Shown: piece after piece, positions 11,227 through 23,829 of the stretch
How positions within the stretch are numbered: the first letter of the stretch is position 1
How the letters are laid out: every line of letters begins with the position of its first letter
Source of the DNA: Megachile rotundata
Taxonomy: Eukaryota > Arthropoda > Insecta > Hymenoptera > Megachilidae
NCBI RefSeq assembly: GCF_050947335.1
Contig: NC_134993.1
Span: 15,252,001-15,316,000 of the forward strand
Reading direction: 5' to 3'
DNA: 64,000 nucleotides
Made by a program: the position numbers and the translations under genes
Notes under the pieces: generated by a model
Databases searched by the model: none
What the model was told of the DNA's origin: nothing
Seen by the model: only the letters and a program-made list of their open reading frames with translations

Positions 11227-13080
11227 ATGCAGCGTAAAAATTTACTGTTTGAACTGTCTGATTTGGATCAGCCAACTTCCACGGTGCTATTTAAAAAATC
11301 AGAGCTGGAGAAGGTAGAAATTTTATTAGGAATTATTAAATCATTCGAGAGTTAAGAAAAATTCAAGTTTACGTCTAATTTTTGCAGTTCAACTTATTCA
11401 AAAAACTTAGCGACAATACGAATATCTTGTCATTCTATACGACTCCACCGATGGAAAAGAAACCTGTACCAACGCCGAAAGCACCAATAAAACAAAAAAA
11501 TCTTCCTAGAAAGGGAGATTTAAAGCCGAAAAAGTTACAGTACTCGGATGAAGAATCGGAAATCAGTAGCGCCGTGGACAGCGGTGTATACTTCGATTCT
11601 ATCCATTCAAATAATTCACGGTTCTGTAACCAACATACCGCTAAAAGCAATAGAATTGATTCTTCACAGAAACAAACGCGTATATTACGTTCTACGCTCG
11701 GTAAAATTAAAGAGCGAACAGACGATAAAGAAAACGATAAAAACATTGTAAATTACAGACCAACGAATACAAACAACAGCAAAAATAATGTAGGGCAAAC
11801 ATCTTCTGTAGGTAGGTGTACAACGGACGATAACAAGTACACGGTTACGTCGAAAACAAAAAATATCACTGTAAAAGAAAAACTGACCCATTTTCGTGTC
11901 TAACAGTATATATTAGCTATTTATTTATTTGTAAAAGTACATGTTATCATTAAGGGAAAATTGTAATAAAATTGTATGATATGCTATTTTATAAGATGGT
12001 AGATTTATAACGAGTAAAATTGATGCAAATTTAAAATTTATTGGATATTTTATTTAATGTATTACTGAGAGAGTTTATTTGTTCTTTAGTATTTAGTCCA
12101 AATACAGAAAGATTATCTTTTTGTGATTCTAATTTAAACTGGAAAGAGGTACTATATTGGTTGCAACCTCGAAGAGATGTTGGTTTGTGGATTCACTGTT
12201 GTAGAAGAACATGTAAAAAATTGAGATATGTTGATGACTACCACGATCCAATAGATGTACCCAAAAAGTGGTTCTGCAATATGAATTCTGGTATAGGAGT
12301 TCTCAGATATTTCAATTTATAATTTTATGTACATTTAATATTACTTGATTTTTACAGATAAGTCAATAGCATCTTGTACCATACCAGAACAACCTATACC
12401 ACATACCATTAAAAATGACTTGATTGAAAATATCTACAATGCAGGTAGCATTGTTTGGGCACGTATTTCTGGTTTTCCTTGGTGGCCCGCTATGGTTAAT
12501 GATTGCCCTGACACTTTTACATATTATGAATTAAATAAAAAATCGATTAAACCTGTAATTACTTGGTTTCTTATACTATTACTTATAAATTTAAGTATTA
12601 ATATTTGATAAATATGTTTGATTTATAGGTGAGATATTATGTTACATTTTTTAATGAAGAGAGACTTGAATCCAATTGGATTCCCAAAGCAAATCTTAAA
12701 GCATTAGCAACAAATAAATATAGTCAACTTATTAAAAAAGTACTTATCTTTATTTTAATAAATTTTCTTATGTCTAATGTACATAACAATCATTTTCATT
12801 ATAGACTAAATTTCGTGGAATTGAATATAAGGAACCATTAGAAAAAGCATACAAAACAGCTTTAAGTGCATTACAGCTATCGTTGTTAGAGAGACTGAGA
12901 AAATATAGCTTTGTGGCACAATATGACAAGTATTACGATGACAATAACAATATTAATGGAGCTATAACCCAAACCTTTGATATGGATATAGGAAGCTCAG
13001 ATGATGAAATACCATGTTCAAACTTCAGAGAACATATTACACTGAAAGAGTTTTATTTAAATGGAATACGTAGAATATGA
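11227..13080 (+). CDS. CW-type zinc finger / PWWP domain protein (ZCWPW-like histone reader), 431 aa
   Basis: In ZCWPW proteins the CW finger reads H3K4me3 and PWWP reads H3K36me3 on chromatin. Six exons: 11,227-11,313, 11,388-11,811, 12,090-12,290, 12,358-12,554, 12,629-12,739 and 12,805-13,080 (TGA). All are GT-AG with consistent phases (0,1,1,0,0) and sum to 1296 nt. Residues 1-171 are disordered and basic, with DSGVYFDS (93-100), RSTL (130-133) and KEN (143-145). The CW domain spans about 200-249: W204, C207, C212, then W231 F C233 N and SCTIPEQ with C244. PWWP follows at about 263-340 with GSIVWARISGFPWWPAMV and the literal PWWP at 278-281; a helical C-terminal region ends in acidic residues. 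Odd: where CW fingers usually have KWR after the second cysteine, this one has KKLR, so one conserved Trp is absent. The exon 2 to 3 junction is the least certain, because exon 2 can also read through to a stop at 11,901. Confidence 0.85.
11965..11970 (+). terminator. AATAAA poly(A) signal inside intron 2 of the CW-PWWP gene
   Basis: If the donor at 11,811/11,812 is not used, exon 2 reads on to TAA at 11,901-11,903, and a canonical AATAAA follows about 62 bases later. This would give a short transcript encoding about 202 aa without the CW and PWWP domains. Use of the signal is inferred. Confidence 0.45.
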
Positions 13081-16000
13081 ACGCAAATCACAAAGTTCAG
13101 AATAACCTGTCATAAATGACGTACAAAGGCTTATCACGTATAAAACAGCAAAGAATCAGAACTCATTTCACTCACATCAATTATCATTTAGTGTATTTAT
13201 TTTTATAGATTAATCATGTTAATGTTCAACTTTTTGTTTGTAAATCCATGTAATTCACATGTAATATAAAATAACGCACAAATACATCATCCATTATGTT
13301 CGAGGATATACAACGCAAATTGACTGAGTTACCGACTGAGTATTTACCCACAAAGCATTGCTTAAATTTGAATTTGTAGTTGACTCGTTAGTCGTGCGAG
13401 AGCAGCACCAGCACCATTAACGGTTCACAATGAATTTCAAACTATGAGTTGTATTCTAAAATTTACATTTGAAATAATCATCAACATTCGTATAACTCAT
13501 TATTAATGTTATTAGGAAGTTTCATAAAGGTTTCATTCTTCTTTGCAGCTTAAAAAAGGTAACAAGAGAAACATAAAATATATTCAGGTTCTCAGTATAA
13601 TTAATACGCAATTAATTATTAATACTTTCTTTATTGTGACTGTCCTATTTTAAACATTAAGATTTTTGTTCATATTATTTTTTATACGCATTATTTGATC
13701 GGCTAATCAAATTAGATTCGTAAATGAACGTCTATTTTACGAAATATGAAGTCAAAGGAATACTGAACTCGCTGTACTCTGTCCGGGACGCACGTTCATT
13801 TCTTTCCTCGGTTGCATTCAATGATAAGATATTCCAACTGCATTTTTATATTCATACATGAAATTAGCAATGCCGTTTCAGGTTTTAATACATGAATGTC
13901 ATTATGGCTTGGTTATTTCTCAAGGATAAAATATTTTGTTTGCAATAAATTTAGGTTAGTTGTACGACTGGGATCAAAGAACATTCTCGAAGATAAAAAA
14001 ATAGGGGAAGAATCTAGGGAAACCTAGAAGCATGGCAAAACTTCTAGAGACATACAGATTTAGAGGGAACGAAAACCTAAACATGTGACGATATATCATC
14101 GTTTTAAATATATCGGTAACATCGTAATATTAATTGAAAAACATACTTCTGTCTCTTGCATGATAAATTACACTAATCCCTCGTCGTTTTTCACGCAGAC
14201 AGTTTCAACGACGGATCGTATCACAAATTAATTAAGACCAGTTGTCAACGCCGATTGTTAATGTAAATATCTCCTGCAAGAATGATCGCGCCATAAATGA
14301 ATTCCTGTGGATCATCGTCGTACAGCTGTGCCATGGTAATTAACATGAAAATGTTCGACGTCGATGATGCTGGTTACTAACCGCCGTTTCTTTAGCGATG
14401 TCGCCAGTTGATTAGAAACATTTTCTCGAACGGAAATCGAACATACATAAACGCCTGTAAATCGACAATGTTAATGCGGCGCAAAGTTCGGCGAGGTCGG
14501 CGGGTCGACGTGACGTCAGCGGATACGGAGATCCTCTACGTGGTGAATTGCAACGATATTTGCGTATAGTTTCGAATATGCATGTAATGCATTCATGGCT
14601 AGTCCATTTCTCACTGTATTCCATAAACACTTATAACATTATATAGGTTAGGAAATTCACATTGAAGTAAGGAGAATATTGTTAGGTATTTTTGCTTAAT
14701 AATACCGACAGATGATAATGTTAGAAATTTTTAAGGAATTTAGGAATTTGAAAGGACTTTTTTAAAGTAAATTTTTATTTAACATAAAACAATTTTTATT
14801 TAACATAAAATTTATATGAGTGTTCATGGAATTTCTCAAGATTATCTTTATCTTTGAGAGACCTATAGGTTTTTTCTTGAGTATAAAATTACAGTGGATA
14901 CTTTTTATCCCTTTCAGCTGGTAGAAGCAAGCGAAAGATGGAACTAAATAAATTCGAATGGACGTGAAGCCTGACGGTTCTTTCGATGACCCGTGGTCCA
15001 CTCTCTGATCCTTCGCAGTTAACACTCCCTCCCGTTGGCTCCGAAAAGGAAAAAAAACGATAACCCCAGATACCGTAGCGGCCACATACGTGCTCGTTAT
15101 CGTTCTCGTAATAGTCGGACGATCGTGTTGCTAACCGAGGTACTCGGGTTATCTGGCTTGTTTGTCCTTCGCTACAATTTCGTTACGTTTCTTCGTGCTT
15201 TTCCTTGCTCGTTCCACGATTTTCCGCTAATTCATAACCGCACTGTCGAAGCCTCTTAGTCATTTCCGTTTTTACCGGTCGAGAAATAAAAAGCGTAAAA
15301 TCATACCTCCGTCGAAATGTAAAGTTAACATTTTTAATTACCAAGCACTTTATCGATTTTGTAGCGAACTTTTTACATGATCGTTTAGGGATAAGTATAG
15401 CAAAATCTATTTCGGTTTCTGTCGAAAAGAGGGGGTGTGGTATATATTTTTAATGCATCTTACGTGGCTGCGCCACTGCCACGAGAAATAACTGGGAAAG
15501 CGTTGAACCCGACACGTGGAAATTCTATTTCTTTAAACGTTTTTCAGGGAAACAAAATTCTCGGCCCAGTGATTATCGCCGGAGTGTGTCACTCGTTTGA
15601 TAAGAATGTAGAACCAGAGTGACAATTTTGAAACATTTTTATGCAGCAACTTGTACAGGTATTTGACTGTGGTATTTTCTCATCGTAAACTTGTACTAAA
15701 CGTGAATGAATTTGCCATTGGCGTAACTGATGCCAATCTAGAGTTAGGTACATTAATATATCGGACTTTACAGATAACTGCACCGATAGGCTAACGAAGG
15801 GTCATTCTAATTAATGGAACGATGTATTATGCTCGCAAAGAAGAAAAAGGGCATCTTGAAGCAAAGAGCAACATGGATGGTTTAGGAACCACGATGGGGG
15901 CGTCGTTGACAAACATGGGAGCGGCGTATTGGGTCGATGGTAGAGAAAAAAAGAAAAGGTAGAACCGAGATATAGAGAGTATACCCTGACTCGGCGACCT

Positions 16001-18480
16001 TTCTACCTACGGTTGCATGTATTTCACTCGCTTTATACCTAGGCGTGGCCTGTATGTGTTCCCTTGCCTCTGAACTATCTGGCTTCCGGTATAATCGTGC
16101 TGGAAAACACGGGGATAGAGGAATTAACATCGGATTAATGCGGAGGCCCATTTCTAAGAGGTAAATTGACCCTTGAGGGAATTTTGTCTGCAGGATGATT
16201 CATTACTTAGAAAATATTCCATCGGTATCGGTTTTACAGTAAAAGCTTTTGCAGGCCAAACGAGAGTTTAACGAGTTGAATGGAATGCGACGAGCCTCCG
16301 ACGAAAGTTACGCCGGGACGTCGATTTACAAAGTGGCTCTCACAAGTATTCGCCCACTTATGCTGACAGACATTGAATTATTTTCTTAATTAACTTCATG
16401 GTAACCGCACAGTGTAGTCTAAGATTTATATAATTAAATTAAGAATCTTAATCTTTCTTTTTATTTTAATTTATATAATTAATATTTGACTTGATTTTTT
16501 AGAGCATTGATTAATTTTGACTTGATTTTTTAGAGCGTACAATCTGTAAAATCGAAGACAGCCGATGGGAGGCTCATCTGAAGGAAGTCTACATTGCACT
16601 CGCGTGTTCAATTGAGAAGAGGAAATTATCGAGTTGGTCACGATCGCTTTTGCATAATTTCACGGTCCCTGGTTTCGCGGCCGTTGCAAGAAGAATCCGT
16701 GGCAGCGTGCTGCTCGTAGTAATACGCTTCTAAACGCGTGTCTAAAAACGTGCCCTGTAAAGTCCTCCTCTAAATGTGACTTCAACGAGGCAGCACGAGA
16801 AGAGAACGGGGAACGACCTGTGCGGATTCGGGCGCGGTCAATGCCGTCTAGATGCTCGCTATTACTATCCGGACTGCCTGGTATTTTCGTCATGGCCTAC
16901 TAATACACTCCGCAAATTCTCGCCCTACCATGGACCACAGTTCGACGATGACGTGGCCGAGGAAATATACCGATCATGAGCCTCGTGTCACTGGCCGTGA
17001 TGACCAATTTCTGTCCCTTTTTATTCGTTGAAAACGAGCCAATGCACGTTTGGAAAAAGGAGGACCCGTGAGTTAGATTTAGGGTGCTCGTTAGCTCCTC
17101 GAGCTTTCAACTGTGATCTTTTGAGGATACAAAATTTTGGGATAAATTTCAAGGTTGGAAATTGTAAGAGGACATAAATTTTAGTTACGCCAATGTATAT
17201 ATTTATTTTGTTCTTCTTTTGAAGGACTTAGAATTTTCTAGTGCCGTAGTGAGGAAAGCGGCATACTAATGCGTTTAGTGGCCATCCGAGAACACACAAT
17301 GGACACAGCTAAATATTCAAACAGTTCTTGCCTTCCATATATTCATGACCATCATCCTTAGGGAGGAGAAAAGGGAAAAGATGCATTTGCATTTAAAAGA
17401 CGAACGATTTGTGGGTCAGGAAGCTTTCAATGCGTTTCCATGAAACGGTGACCATTCTGTGTTCTCCAGTTTTAAGAAAACTGTACGAGTCCTCTGTGAA
17501 AGACACGTGAGGTTATTCGAGATTAATTTAGACAATTAATTATCTTCTTCTAAGATTGTTCTATGTAAAGAGAAAAAGCGCGTGACTAAATTTATGACTT
17601 TTTTGTGCGAGTAAAAACAAAGATTTATCTACTTTCGGTCTCGATATAGAAACAAGTTTTCCATCCGCGTTTCATCACACGAGTTCAAAGACGAAACGAG
17701 TCGATGATGCAACATCGGATTCGTCCGATTTCTTCGAGCGTATTATCTGTGAGACTTATTATCGATAGAGCGCCCCATTTCGTAAGCAACGAGCTAGTTT
17801 TCAAGGCGATAAAATTTTTTGAATTTTGACTACGAGGAAAACAAAGGGTCGTTAGGTCGCGCTGCGCCGATAAGATATTACAGACACGGAATACATGTAC
17901 ACCAGTTACGTAAATACACCACTAGACAAGATGAGATTTCATCCAGCGTACATACATAGAAACGATGTAAATCATCGTTGCAACGGATCGAACGTTGAAA
18001 CGCATATCGTGTCCGGCAATCGAGGCAGATAAAGACGTGTCGTAATCATTCATGGCTCGATAGTCTTCTCCTTGTTTTTTCAAAATATCATAATGGGGTT
18101 CAGAAGGTAAAAATGATAAACGCCACGCAGTTCTGTCTTATCAAATGTGCGCGCGCCTTGAACTCAGTGACGAAGCATTATGTCGCGTGACATCGTCAAA
18201 TACGACGATACGCGTGTTTGCAACCGTTGCGTTGCCGTTTGATAATCAGTAAAATATAAATTAAACGACGCGGATATATTTCAATTTTCAAAAGCTAAAT
18301 CATACACCAAATCACTTGTAATGTACTGCATTCATTTACGCAGTGGTTTTAGAATAACGTGACGACTGGTGGGAGCTCTTTCGCTAATAAAGCTCTTTAT
18401 ATGTATTTTATACAATACGATTACGAAAATAAGCATGGCGGGTATATAAAAATTTCGCGAAGAATTTGGCCTACAGCTAT
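13081..18480. other. Unique AT-rich spacer, no gene seen
   Basis: It starts with the 3' flank of the CW-PWWP gene; an AATATAAA variant signal is near 13,263. Beyond that I see only small direct duplications (TTTTTATTTAACATAAAA near 14,775-14,810; TTGACTTGATTTTTTAGAGC near 16,487-16,535) and scattered CpG-containing stretches near 14,480 and 16,680. None of the open frames has recognisable homology or sensible splice structure. Confidence 0.55.
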
Positions 18481-18499
18481 AGAGTTAATTAATAGAATA

Positions 18500-19389
18500 C
18501 GGTAGCGATGTGCAAACGCAGTCATCGTGCCCACCACCTGCATCATTCACGGGGTGCGTTCGGGCACATCCCCGCTCCTGGTATCGCACGACCCTAACCC
18601 CACCGCCACGGCGACGGCGCAGCGTTTCCGTCGCTCGGTGGAACGAACGCAGTCTCGTCTCACGCACGTCGCGTTTCCCCCACCACCGACCGCCGCGATG
18701 GAAACGCGCACCCGTGACTGGCGAACTTCTCGCCAGCCTCCGCGCAGCTTAGTCCGCGTCGCTCGTTCTACCGGTATGGATGCTCATTCGAGCTCGGTCG
18801 TTCAAGTTCGTCTCGTTTCGTGCTCGACGATCGTTTGGCTGGCGCAACGGACCCGTTTCAACTTCAGTCGTCGTTTTGATTTCGTGAGGAGAGTTGATCC
18901 ACGCGTAATCGCGATCGGAAAGCGGGAAGGGAGAAGCAACACGCCTCGACGACGAAGCCGGTTCGCTTGCATCCTCTCGCGTACACGTTGGCGAAAAAGG
19001 AAGGAACTCTACCCCTCGTACTTACGCGTCTCCCCACTACTCATTCTTCGCTTTTTACTCGGTTCGAAGCCTCTTTTCTCCACCTTCCTACCTCCGCGCT
19101 CGTTCTCGATCGTGTGCCATGCTTCCGGCTGACAGTGCGGTTTTCGGGCCTGCGCGACTCGGTATGTCCTTCCTTCTCCTGTGCGATTTTCGGTGATCTG
19201 CGAATCTCCGCCTTTCTGAGCCTCCCTGAAACGTCTAAAGGCGAGTCATCGTGCACTTTGCTCGAGAATGCGTCACGTCTTGGAGTAGTGCACCGGTTCT
19301 TCCTGTCTTCTTGCCGAGGAATCGATAACCTGCAGGACACGAACGAGCCGGTGCGGTGATCAGATGCTGCTCCGAAGTGCCGGGGTTCG
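18500..19389 (+). promoter_or_regulatory. CpG-rich promoter block ending in a splice donor; candidate first exon of pri-mir-8
   Basis: About 900 bp of strongly GC- and CpG-rich sequence stands out from its AT-rich flanks. It has several TCAGT/TCATT initiator-like sites and ends at GGGTTCG|GTGAGT (donor at 19,389/19,390). Frames stay open here by base composition (for example a 201-residue Arg/Ser/Thr-rich one from 18,527), but none resembles a protein. With mir-8 on the same strand 4 kb downstream and no other gene nearby, the simplest reading is promoter plus non-coding first exon of the mir-8 host transcript. It could instead belong to a protein gene whose coding exons lie beyond 64 kb. Confidence 0.5.
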
Positions 19390-22300
19390 GTGAGTGAAAA
19401 CTTTCTTTGAAATTCTCTTTTATTGCATGCAAATTTTATCAAAAGTCTACGAAGAGAAGTAGTACTAAGTGGGTTCTATTGAACGATCTATCGATAACCG
19501 TGTCGCTGGAACGATCGCTGCAATTATGTAACCCGCGTAATTTGAACATGGATGCCACGTGCATACGTTTGTTCCTTTTTTTTGTTAATTTTCTTTTGAA
19601 TTAATATAGCGACTAGCGTAAACTACCTGTTTAAAGTTTGAGTTTAAAATTCGTGTACCGTACTTTTACTTGAGAATTTCTCAAAAAGCGCGCACTCTGA
19701 AATGAGTCGTTGAGTCTAATTGTGCTCGAGGAACGATGGAAATGGGTAGGCGGGTGTCGTTGGACACGGACACGCCCATTGGTTGGGCTCATCGTCAACG
19801 GTACGTTTCGCGAAGCCTAATTAAATTAAACGCTTTGGAGCGGTTTTCTAAGGTCGCTCGATGTCGCACCATATTTGGCCGTCTGTAAAGAACATTTTGC
19901 TTCCCGATATTTTTTCCTCCGATTCTCTCTTTCCCTCCCAATTATTCGAGGATGATTTGGCCTGGCTATTATTAGATTCGTTTTGGAGCAAGGGGGGTTA
20001 TTATTGAGAGAATAGTAGAATCGTGTGTCGCGCGCCGTGGTCCGTCGAGCATCATTGCTGCTAATTTTTGAAAATAATTTTCAGCTATCATTTCACCGCC
20101 AATTTATTAATAGCATATTTCAGATTTATTTATTAGAAAAATTTAGAATTTAATTTAGTAATTTTTTATACGATCTGCTCGTTGCTACTTGCACGCCCTT
20201 GTCCTGCCGAATAAAGCGAACGATCGACACCAGAGCGCGTTGCGTGTTGTATAGCAACGCGTATATGCACGGCGTGCGCGTGAATGCGTGTGCGAATAGT
20301 CTGGCGCCAGCAGGTGAAGTTAAATATAGCTTATGCAACGGGCATCCTTTCTTTTCTTCTCTTCTACCTTTCCGTCGAATAACATCGCGTAAACAAATGC
20401 CAAGGAAAAAAGATATCTCTACCCGCGAAAAAATTTCGCTTTTCTGTGTTTGTCGCCGAGCGGACCAACTGTGTGCGCAATAAAAACGAATATAGTCATC
20501 TTGTTTACACTCGTTCACGTTCCGCGTTTCATAATAACTTCCACGCATTATTTTGTTTCCTATGTTTTCGCAGATAGGAAATCACGGATCGAAGATTCTC
20601 GAGAAACATGAATATTCGATAATCGTGTCAACGGTTTTGTTCGAACTTGCTCGTCACGTGACTAAGTGTTCTCATCGGAAATGTATGTTTATATGTACAT
20701 ATCTTTGTATGGCCATGCGTTATATTGTTGGATCATGTTGAATCACCACGCGTTATATCGACGCATATAAAACACGGTAAATATAAATATTTTCACGACT
20801 TTACAATCGTACGGGGACGGGAGAATTGATAGGTTGGATCGATTTTCGTATCTCGAACGATATCGATATGTCGAGTAATCAGTCAGAATTTATCGAAGTG
20901 AATTTTTATTCTCACCAGTCAAATTTTACGAAATTCTTGGTATTATTATATACAATATTTTTCGAGAATTTTTGTATTTAGAAATAAAATATGATTTCAG
21001 TGAATTTGAATAATGGATTGCCCCTCACGGCAGCCGGCATTCTAACCTCAATCTGTTAATTAACCATTTGTTGCAGTTCGTATTAGACGTAATTTTTAGG
21101 AATTCGGAAAGAACGTTATATTATTTTTCGACCGCTGTATTTATAAAAACAATAAGCTGTGCTGACTCATAAATACGTAGGTACGCTTAGAGTTCAATGG
21201 ATAGCAACAACTTCTCGAATATCGGAAGCTAAGGATTTCTGAGTCGTTTAATGTCCCAGACATATTAAAACGATGTTGGTATATCGGCCATTTTTAATAA
21301 AAGAATTAAAAAGCAGATTAATGTTCATTATGGATAATAGCCTTCGGCCATTTGCATAAAGGCGGAGACGTTGATACAACTGGTCGCGCGATAACGAGCG
21401 ACGGATGGCATGACTGGTTGCAAGATTCTTTCTTTTATCTTCTTTTTTTCCCTTTTCACTTTATCTGCTTCTTTTCTATTCGTTGGCATTTTCGACGGAC
21501 CGTGATTTTAAACTGGCTTAATTTCCTAGGGATCGTCTTCTAGAAACGTTACACGGGAATGGATGTTTGCCGTCGTTACGTTATTTTGAATTCTCGGGAG
21601 GGGGGATGATATCTCGTAGAGAAAAATTCCTACTTAAGTTGCAAGCCGTGAGCCGCTTCATAAAACCGGTTACCAGATACACGGAAATGTAAATTCAGCG
21701 GAGAGAAGAGCTCCGGAATACTACGGGAAAAAAAATGCAGCAGCCCCTACGAAAATAACGTTGCGTACATGTTGAATTAAATCGGGAAGATAATTGTTGT
21801 ATGTTAACCAATAACGTATAAAACTGATGCTTAAATATTATTTATATTATTGCATTATTCAGGAGAAGTACGAAAGTGGATTAAAATTTACATGCATAAT
21901 TTAAGAGGTAATGATTCCGATGAGAACGCGGCTTGACGGTTTCTGCCGCGACGGTCCGGCATACAAGTGTTTCGTTGTGCCGTTAAGCTCTCGAGTAAAA
22001 TCGGATTTCACCGGCATATCGAAAGTATTAAAATATGTGATACTAGCTGAGTATGGTCGTTTGACCTCGATTTTGTCCGTGACGACACCTGCACGTTAAC
22101 TCGCATATTATTTGGGCATAATATTTAAAAGCATCTGAGGCGCACTTGACGTAGAGTACAATGAATACCATTATAATTAAACAGAACTTCTTGTTATTTC
22201 TAATGACACAATCTTTCGTAATATATGTAAATGTGGTTTTGTAGAGAATTTTGTATTTGATGTTTCTTGTAAAAAAATGTTGCGACGCCTATGCGTGTAC

Positions 22301-23357
22301 GGCAAGAGGGTGGAGAGAGAAAGAGAGGTTAAGAGGCAGATGAAGCACAGCGAGATGCCTTTAGGATCGAGTCTCCCTGACGGCGTTTATTTATTGCCAG
22401 TATTAATACCGAGCCCCGCAGAGTTGGTTGGTGATTACATAAAACATGCTTGCCCCTCCTACCATCGAAGGCAACCCCCTCATCGCCACCCTGCTCGCCT
22501 TCTATCCGAACGATCCTATCTCTCGTGGTAATGGGACTTGGCGAACGAATCTATTCGAAAAAGAAAAAAATCTGTTTAACGTATCTCTGATCGGTTTCGC
22601 GCAGAAAGAGGCATATTTTTTTCAATCGTCACCGATACCTGTACAACGTAGACTTCCTTAGAGTAAATTCAGAAAATTTGTCATAAGTTGACTATTTACA
22701 CTTTGAGGTTATGTTGCTTCTTCTATTCCTTCGCACCTCCTTGTTTAATATAGTTCAATCCTTGCCTAAAAAGTATCAACAATTACTAGGGAGAAAACAA
22801 GACGAGAAAAGTAATATAATACTCGAGCATTGTGTTCCATAAATTGCTGCGGCTTACGTATCCTCATTGCCCATTGTCCTTGCACTTTGTGAAATGTTCG
22901 CTAACAGCCCAATCGTAAATGACTAATCGCTTTCACAAAAGAACCTCGCGACTGCTTCTTTTGTGGATATCTGCACGTTTTCTCTTTTTCTTATCTGTAC
23001 ACTTGTTTGCACCTTGCTGCTTCATTTTTTACGCCCATCTCCTGAAACGCGAAATGTGTTACAACTTTTGTGCTTGATCCTTTTAAAGTCGTTGAAAGAG
23101 TGGCACCTTCTGGACAGACCACTTTTTTGTCACGTGTGACTGGAGATTACTTTTTTACGGACGCACCAGTGACCGTTGGAAGGTTCGAAAGTGCGTACAC
23201 GGCACTTGGTAACGGGAAACGTTGGTTCACGATCGTTTCTAAGAAAGAGAGGGAAGAGCCTAAAAAAGAGAACGAAACCCAGCACGGACGAATGGACAAC
23301 GAAAGATGCGTAAAAGGGCAAGGGACGAGGATGTGGATTAAAGCTAAAAACATCGGA
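19390..23357 (+). other. Putative intron of the mir-8 host transcript, otherwise unique
   Basis: AT-rich unique sequence with moderate CpG patches near 20,200-20,330 and 22,440-22,540. No coding homology, no tandem array and no transposon end recognised. Assignment as intron follows only from the donor at 19,389 and the hairpin downstream. Confidence 0.35.
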
Positions 23358-23445
23358 CGGAGTATCTGTTCACATCTTACCGGGCAGCATTGGATTGCAG
23401 TTGAACCTTCTAATACTGTCAGGTAAAGATGTCGTCAGGATTCCG
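23358..23445 (+). ncRNA. mir-8: mir-8 precursor hairpin (miR-200 family)
   Basis: The 3' arm at 23,411-23,433 begins TAATACTGTCAGGTAAAG and is identical, as far as I recall it, to the arthropod miR-8-3p; the seed AATACTG is that of vertebrate miR-200b/c/429. The 5' arm at 23,373-23,394 starts CATCTTACCGGGCAGCATT, matching miR-8-5p apart from its 3' end. The arms pair across a loop of about 16 nt, and the basal stem continues outward (CGGAGTATCTG against CAGGATTCCG), the layout expected for Drosha processing. In Drosophila miR-8 acts in insulin signalling and growth (u-shaped) and in epithelial and neuronal maintenance (atrophin, zfh1, enabled as reported targets). An overlapping 118-codon frame (23,070-23,426) is a coincidence. 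No second known miRNA was recognised within several kb. Confidence 0.97.
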
Positions 23446-23829
23446 AAATCAACGAATTTTGTGGTGACGTGACAGGGAAAAATTCTGCAAAAGGCGTAGA
23501 ATCGTACGAAAGTGTAGCTCGAGCAAACGCACGTTCCAAATTGCCGCCATTACATCGCGCGCTTTTTGAGCACGTGGCTCGTATGCATTCACAGTGTACT
23601 TACGTTATTCTTTTTGTAATCCAGTGTGTAATTGAGTACATCAAAATGCGAGAATTATTTAGATCTTCATCATATTGTATTGTGCGAGTTTCCCGTATTT
23701 TTTTGTACAATAGCATCTTGATTCATGCACTTCCGAATACATTGTAACTTTTATAACATCCATCGATGTTTCAAACACGATATACTTTAATAATTCTGTT
23801 CCCAAGTCGTAAAAAACGAACGGTTAATA

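Noticed and set aside
11382..11903. Treating 11,227-11,903 as a complete separate gene
   Set aside because: The downstream CW exon has no ATG of its own in frame, and its acceptor needs exactly the phase offered by the donor at 11,811. I therefore prefer one gene with a possible short isoform.
18527..19132. 201-residue Arg/Ser/Thr-rich open frame
   Set aside because: It sits in a CpG-rich block where several frames on both strands are open. Composition explains it, and there is no recognisable domain.
23070..23426. 118-residue frame overlapping mir-8
   Set aside because: It would translate through the conserved hairpin; no homology, and the conservation is that of the miRNA arms.
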